NCBI RefSeq assembly: GCF_000829445.1
Contig: NZ_JXRQ01000029.1
Location: 62,001 to 126,000 of the forward strand
DNA from: Jeotgalibacillus alimentarius
GTDB taxonomy: Bacteria > Bacillota > Bacilli > Bacillales > Jeotgalibacillaceae
DNA: 64,000 bases
Direction of reading: 5' to 3'
Positions 61,017 through 64,000 of the stretch are shown one piece after another; within the stretch, counting starts at the first letter, position 1, and each line of letters begins with the position of its first letter. The position numbers and the translations under genes are program-made. The notes beneath the pieces were generated by a model. That model was not told the origin of the DNA, ran no database searches, and was given only the letters and a program-made list of their open reading frames with translations.

Positions 61017-63446
61017 TTAATTCATTTTTGATCGCGAAGCTTTTTTCTCGAAATATTCTTCCAGTCTGTATTCACAAATCTGCTTTGTAAGATCATACAA
61101 ATCCTGATGCATTTCTGTCGATGGTTCAGGTATATCAAACCAGAACTCATCATTTTCAAACTTCACAAGTCCACCTGAAGATCCTGACCATTTAGACAGT
61201 GGCATATCTTTAAGAAGTTTAGCAACTTTTTTCTCATTGAATTCCCAAAGCGATTTCCCTTTCTTATCACTAAAATCAATGACTTTTCGGTATTTCTTTT
61301 CAGTCAGATAATGATGAAATTCAAAAGCGATTTCATCTGCTGTAATTTTTCTATACCAGTTTTCCGGTCCTCTTTGCAACATAGCAAACAATACGACCAT
61401 TTTATAACTTTTCACCATACTTGTTTTCTCTGCTTCTATGAACCAGTCCTTATACAAATCAGCAACCTGCTCTTCATCAGCTGTTAGTTGACCGGCACTT
61501 TTTAACAAATTTACATATGAGCCAAAGCTGCGCTTAATAAATATACTTGGAATAGAAGCCATCCTGTGGAATTGTAAATAGGTTGGCCTTCTCCCTATAT
61601 CCAGTATAAGTTCTTCAAGTTCAAGAATTAAACGGTCTCTGACCTGAAGTCTGTTTTTACCCATTTCCTTCACAAGATCAATAATCTGAGTTTCCAATTG
61701 CACTTCACAGCCTAATGGAACTTCAGGCACAACATTTTTATTGTCTCTCTCAAAATCAGACGGGTTCTGGGCAAAGACCTTCAGTTTCACATCTGCATTC
61801 CTGTAATTCCCTATCAAATCAATCACTGTACAATGACTTTTCCCTGCAAACAGGCGCAAACCGCGTCCCAACTGCTGTGTAAACACTGTCAGCGATTCAG
61901 TTGGCCTTACAAATAAAAGCGTATCAACAGGCGGGATATCGACACCTTCATTGAACAGATCCACTGTGAAAATGACATCTAATACACCTTCGTGCAGTTC
62001 TTTAATCGCTTTATGTCTTGAATAATGTCCCTTGGAATGAAGTGCAGCTACATTTCTGCCGCGCTTACTGAAATAGTCAGCCAGAAATTCTGCCTGTCTA
62101 ATAGACGAGCAGAATGCAATCGTTCTTGTCTGACGGTGTCTATTCCATGCAGCATAAATCTTTTCAGCCATTTCTTCTCTGAGCTGAACCTGTTCCAACT
62201 GCTCCTGATCATACCCTGAACTAAGCCATCTAATTTTTGAGTAGTCTGTTTCATCATAAACTCCATAATAATGAAATGGAGCAAGCCACTGATTCTGAAT
62301 TGCTTTCCAAAAGTTCATATTATAAGCTTCATTGCCATCACAAATCGCAAATACATCTTTTCCATCATTACGATCAGGCGTTGCTGTAATACCAAGTAAA
62401 AACGATGGGGTAAAGTGGTTAATAATCTTTTGATAAGACACAGCGGCTGCATGATGGAATTCATCAACTACAATCAAATCAAAAGCTTTAGGATCATACT
62501 GATCCAGATAATGCTTTCTGGACAGGGTCGCAACTGACGCAAAGATAATATCCTCATTCAGCTGTTTTTCTGTTCCCGTGAGAAGACCGGTATTCCACTC
62601 ATGCGATACGTGTTCAAAAGACGCCTTCGCCTGCCTCAGGATTTCCTCCCGATGCGCGACAAATAGCACTCTCTTGAATTGCCTTGCAAAAAACGCAGCA
62701 AGATATGTTTTTCCGAGTCCTGTCGCCATAACAATCATTGCTTTATCATAACCCAGCTCTCTCGTTTCCTCTAAAGCAGCAAGAGCCTGCTCCTGTGCTT
62801 CTCTTGGCGATATCTCACCCAGTGCAGGTGCTTCCATCACTGTCACTGCTTCTTCCTGATCTTCAGGCTCACCAAACATTACAGCTTCTTCCTCTGAATC
62901 ATTCCAAACTTTATGTACCTCTTTTACTGAATGAAAAGCCTCAAATTCTTTTTCATACATTTCAATAGATATTGCATTAACCGGAATCGTACAGTCATGC
63001 TGAAAGAGCTTCATAAATGCCTCAGCTGACTGTTCAAATAGCTGCTCCTGATCTGACGCCGCAGACAGGCTCCATTCCACTCCTCCACTCAAAGCCGAAG
63101 CGGATAGATTTGAAGATCCAACAACAACATGCCCCCCACTTGTAAATCTGAATAAATAGGCTTTGGGATGAAATGACCTGCCGTCATTTTGCCACAATCT
63201 CACCTCAGCCTGCGGTAGTTCAGTAATGAGCAGCCTTAGCGCTTTTGGCTGAGTAATACACAAATAGTCCCCAGTCAGTATTCTGATATCTGCCCCTCTT
63301 TCAGACGCTTTTCTGAGCGAAGGCAGTATTTTTTTCACACCTGATTCCATTATGAAGGCTGCAAGTATATAGATTTCTTCTGCCTCATCAATATGATGAT
63401 TCAATTCGTTTATCAAGTGCGATGTAATCAGCTTAACGCTAGTCAT
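61017..63446 (-). CDS. PLD-domain / superfamily 2 helicase protein
   Basis: About 809 residues. Residues 1-150 are a phospholipase D-like nuclease domain with one HxK motif (FHPKAYLFRF...VGSSNLS). A linker follows, then helicase motifs: I (TGLGKT), Ia (VAHREE), II (DEFHHA), III (TATPDR) and VI (QQLGRGLR). The C-terminal 250 residues are unassigned. Single-HKD domains act as dimers. GTG 63455 and ATG 63446 are both possible starts; neither has ideal spacing. Coupled to the pyrophosphatase gene. Repair or defence are the likely roles. Confidence 0.85.
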   Translation of the reverse strand: MTSVKLITSHLINELNHHIDEAEEIYILAAFIMESGVKKILPSLRKASERGADIRILTGDYLCITQPKALRLLITELPQAEVRLWQNDGRSFHPKAYLFRFTSGGHVVVGSSNLSASALSGGVEWSLSAASDQEQLFEQSAEAFMKLFQHDCTIPVNAISIEMYEKEFEAFHSVKEVHKVWNDSEEEAVMFGEPEDQEEAVTVMEAPALGEISPREAQEQALAALEETRELGYDKAMIVMATGLGKTYLAAFFARQFKRVLFVAHREEILRQAKASFEHVSHEWNTGLLTGTEKQLNEDIIFASVATLSRKHYLDQYDPKAFDLIVVDEFHHAAAVSYQKIINHFTPSFLLGITATPDRNDGKDVFAICDGNEAYNMNFWKAIQNQWLAPFHYYGVYDETDYSKIRWLSSGYDQEQLEQVQLREEMAEKIYAAWNRHRQTRTIAFCSSIRQAEFLADYFSKRGRNVAALHSKGHYSRHKAIKELHEGVLDVIFTVDLFNEGVDIPPVDTLLFVRPTESLTVFTQQLGRGLRLFAGKSHCTVIDLIGNYRNADVKLKVFAQNPSDFERDNKNVVPEVPLGCEVQLETQIIDLVKEMGKNRLQVRDRLILELEELILDIGRRPTYLQFHRMASIPSIFIKRSFGSYVNLLKSAGQLTADEEQVADLYKDWFIEAEKTSMVKSYKMVVLFAMLQRGPENWYRKITADEIAFEFHHYLTEKKYRKVIDFSDKKGKSLWEFNEKKVAKLLKDMPLSKWSGSSGGLVKFENDEFWFDIPEPSTEMHQDLYDLTKQICEYRLEEYFEKKASRSKMN

Positions 63447-63765
63447 CCTCCACACTCACCAAATAAATCTTCTCCTTAAACCCACCACGATCTCTTGCCT
63501 TTAACTCCCTGACTCTCTCCACTTCTTCAAGCGAAGCACCGTGCGTTCTAGCCGCCGCTGAGATCAGTTCCAGCAGGTCTGCGAGTTCTTCGATTGCGCC
63601 TTCGTCGTCCTGGGTGGCATGGTATTCAGCCAGCTCTTCTTTCATCTTTTTCTTTACTTCAATCACATATTCCTCATTGCTCAGAATCCGCGTCTCCATT
63701 GACTTCCCGCTTGCTGCGATGATGTCCGGGATGAGGTCGCGTACGAGTTTGTTGTAGATTGGCAT
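63439..63765 (-). CDS. MazG-like nucleotide pyrophosphohydrolase
   Basis: 108 residues. EELAEYH plus EELADLLELI gives the E-x2-E...E-x2-D metal motif of the MazG/PRA-PH superfamily. Starts MPIYNKLVRDLIPDII, as in the phosphoribosyl-ATP pyrophosphohydrolase-like house-cleaning enzymes. AGGGAGTG precedes ATG 63765. Its end overlaps the helicase gene, so they are expressed together. Confidence 0.85.
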   Translation of the reverse strand: MPIYNKLVRDLIPDIIAASGKSMETRILSNEEYVIEVKKKMKEELAEYHATQDDEGAIEELADLLELISAAARTHGASLEEVERVRELKARDRGGFKEKIYLVSVEDD

Positions 63766-63875
63766 AATGACACTCCCTCTCTGTTTCTATCTATTATACG
63801 CCTTTAAAAAGGAAGCTTCATCCATAACTATATTTTTACCTCTGAGCGTTTTATAATAGATTCACCAAGAAGGAG

Positions 63876-64000
63876 GTGAAAATAATAGAGAATGAGATGT
63901 TAAATATTTTGAAAGACATGCAGAGAGATATAACTGGTTTGAAGGATGGTCTGACTGGCATGCAGCAAGATATATCCGGCTTGAAGGATGGTCTGACTGG
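63876..64000 (+). CDS. Partial protein with 14-residue repeats (runs off the window)
   Basis: An AAGGAGG site and a TATAAT box (63852) precede a frame that reads MLNILKDMQRDITGLKDGLT, then a second unit MQQDISGLKDGLTG. The 42-base units are nearly identical, so the protein is a tandem coiled-coil repeat. The start is uncertain: GTG 63876, ATA 63882 or 63885, or ATG 63897. Cut by the window end. Confidence 0.55.
   Translation, partial: MKIIENEMLNILKDMQRDITGLKDGLTGMQQDISGLKDGLT

Overview
The window is chromosomal DNA from a Gram-positive, endospore-forming member of the Bacillales (Bacillaceae or Planococcaceae type). The support is an arg-car operon in Bacillus order, a GerA-type germination operon, promoters that fit the general-stress factor sigma-B, a ydaO-type c-di-AMP leader in front of ktrAB, AGGAGG-type ribosome binding sites and moderate GC. 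Acidic residues are abundant in the secreted and surface proteins, which would suit a salt-tolerant organism, but this is only a hint. No tRNA, rRNA, CRISPR array, phage or intact transposase was seen.

Layout. 0-1 kb: two coupled small genes on the minus strand. 1.1-10.7 kb: arginine biosynthesis (argC-argJ-argB-argD, then carA-carB-argF), with ArgR-like boxes at the argC promoter, inside argC and at a second promoter before carA. 10.8-14.7 kb: a conserved protein, a sigma-B-type stress protein with a long charged tail, an aldo/keto reductase and a HAD phosphatase. 15.0-23.9 kb: a glycoside uptake and conversion locus (LacI repressor, binding protein, two permeases, ThuA-like protein, two Gfo/Idh dehydrogenases, a TIM-barrel isomerase) without its own ATPase. 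24-32 kb: RsbR-like protein, acetyltransferase, alanyl-tRNA editing protein with a CBS protein, small proteins, an esterase gene broken by one amber codon, and an orphan sensor kinase. 32-44 kb: orphan KtrB-type potassium channel subunit, flavin reductase, zinc alcohol dehydrogenase, ZIP transporter, STAS protein, chemoreceptor, FeS photolyase, SDR dehydrogenase and hypotheticals. 44.6-49.5 kb: an MNT/HEPN toxin-antitoxin pair with a frameshifted toxin, MerR regulator with a CNNM-type exporter, a cation antiporter followed by a truncated paralogue fused to a phosphoesterase remnant, and CsbD. 49.5-60.9 kb: GGDEF-EAL protein, gerA-type operon, c-di-AMP riboswitch with ktrAB, small membrane proteins and a lipoprotein. 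61-64 kb: a PLD-helicase protein coupled to a MazG-like pyrophosphatase, then the start of a protein with 14-residue repeats.

The most unusual non-coding structure is a set of tandem arrays of exactly six 21-bp units sharing only a GTTCG core. Each ends in GACCTA, and three copies lie at 5.3, 11.3 and 24.0 kb. Two other arrays with the same 21-bp period but a different core lie at 25.8 and 30.3 kb. A separate family of GGGACGG palindromes sits between genes from 34 to 49 kb.

How the genes work together: the arg locus makes citrulline from glutamate and carbamoyl phosphate under ArgR. The 15-24 kb locus probably imports a glycoside and oxidises it to a 3-keto form. KtrA, KtrB and the extra KtrB control potassium, with c-di-AMP as the likely signal. 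Several genes (stress proteins, STAS proteins, kinase, chemoreceptor, GGDEF-EAL, Ger proteins) belong to stress, signalling and spore biology.
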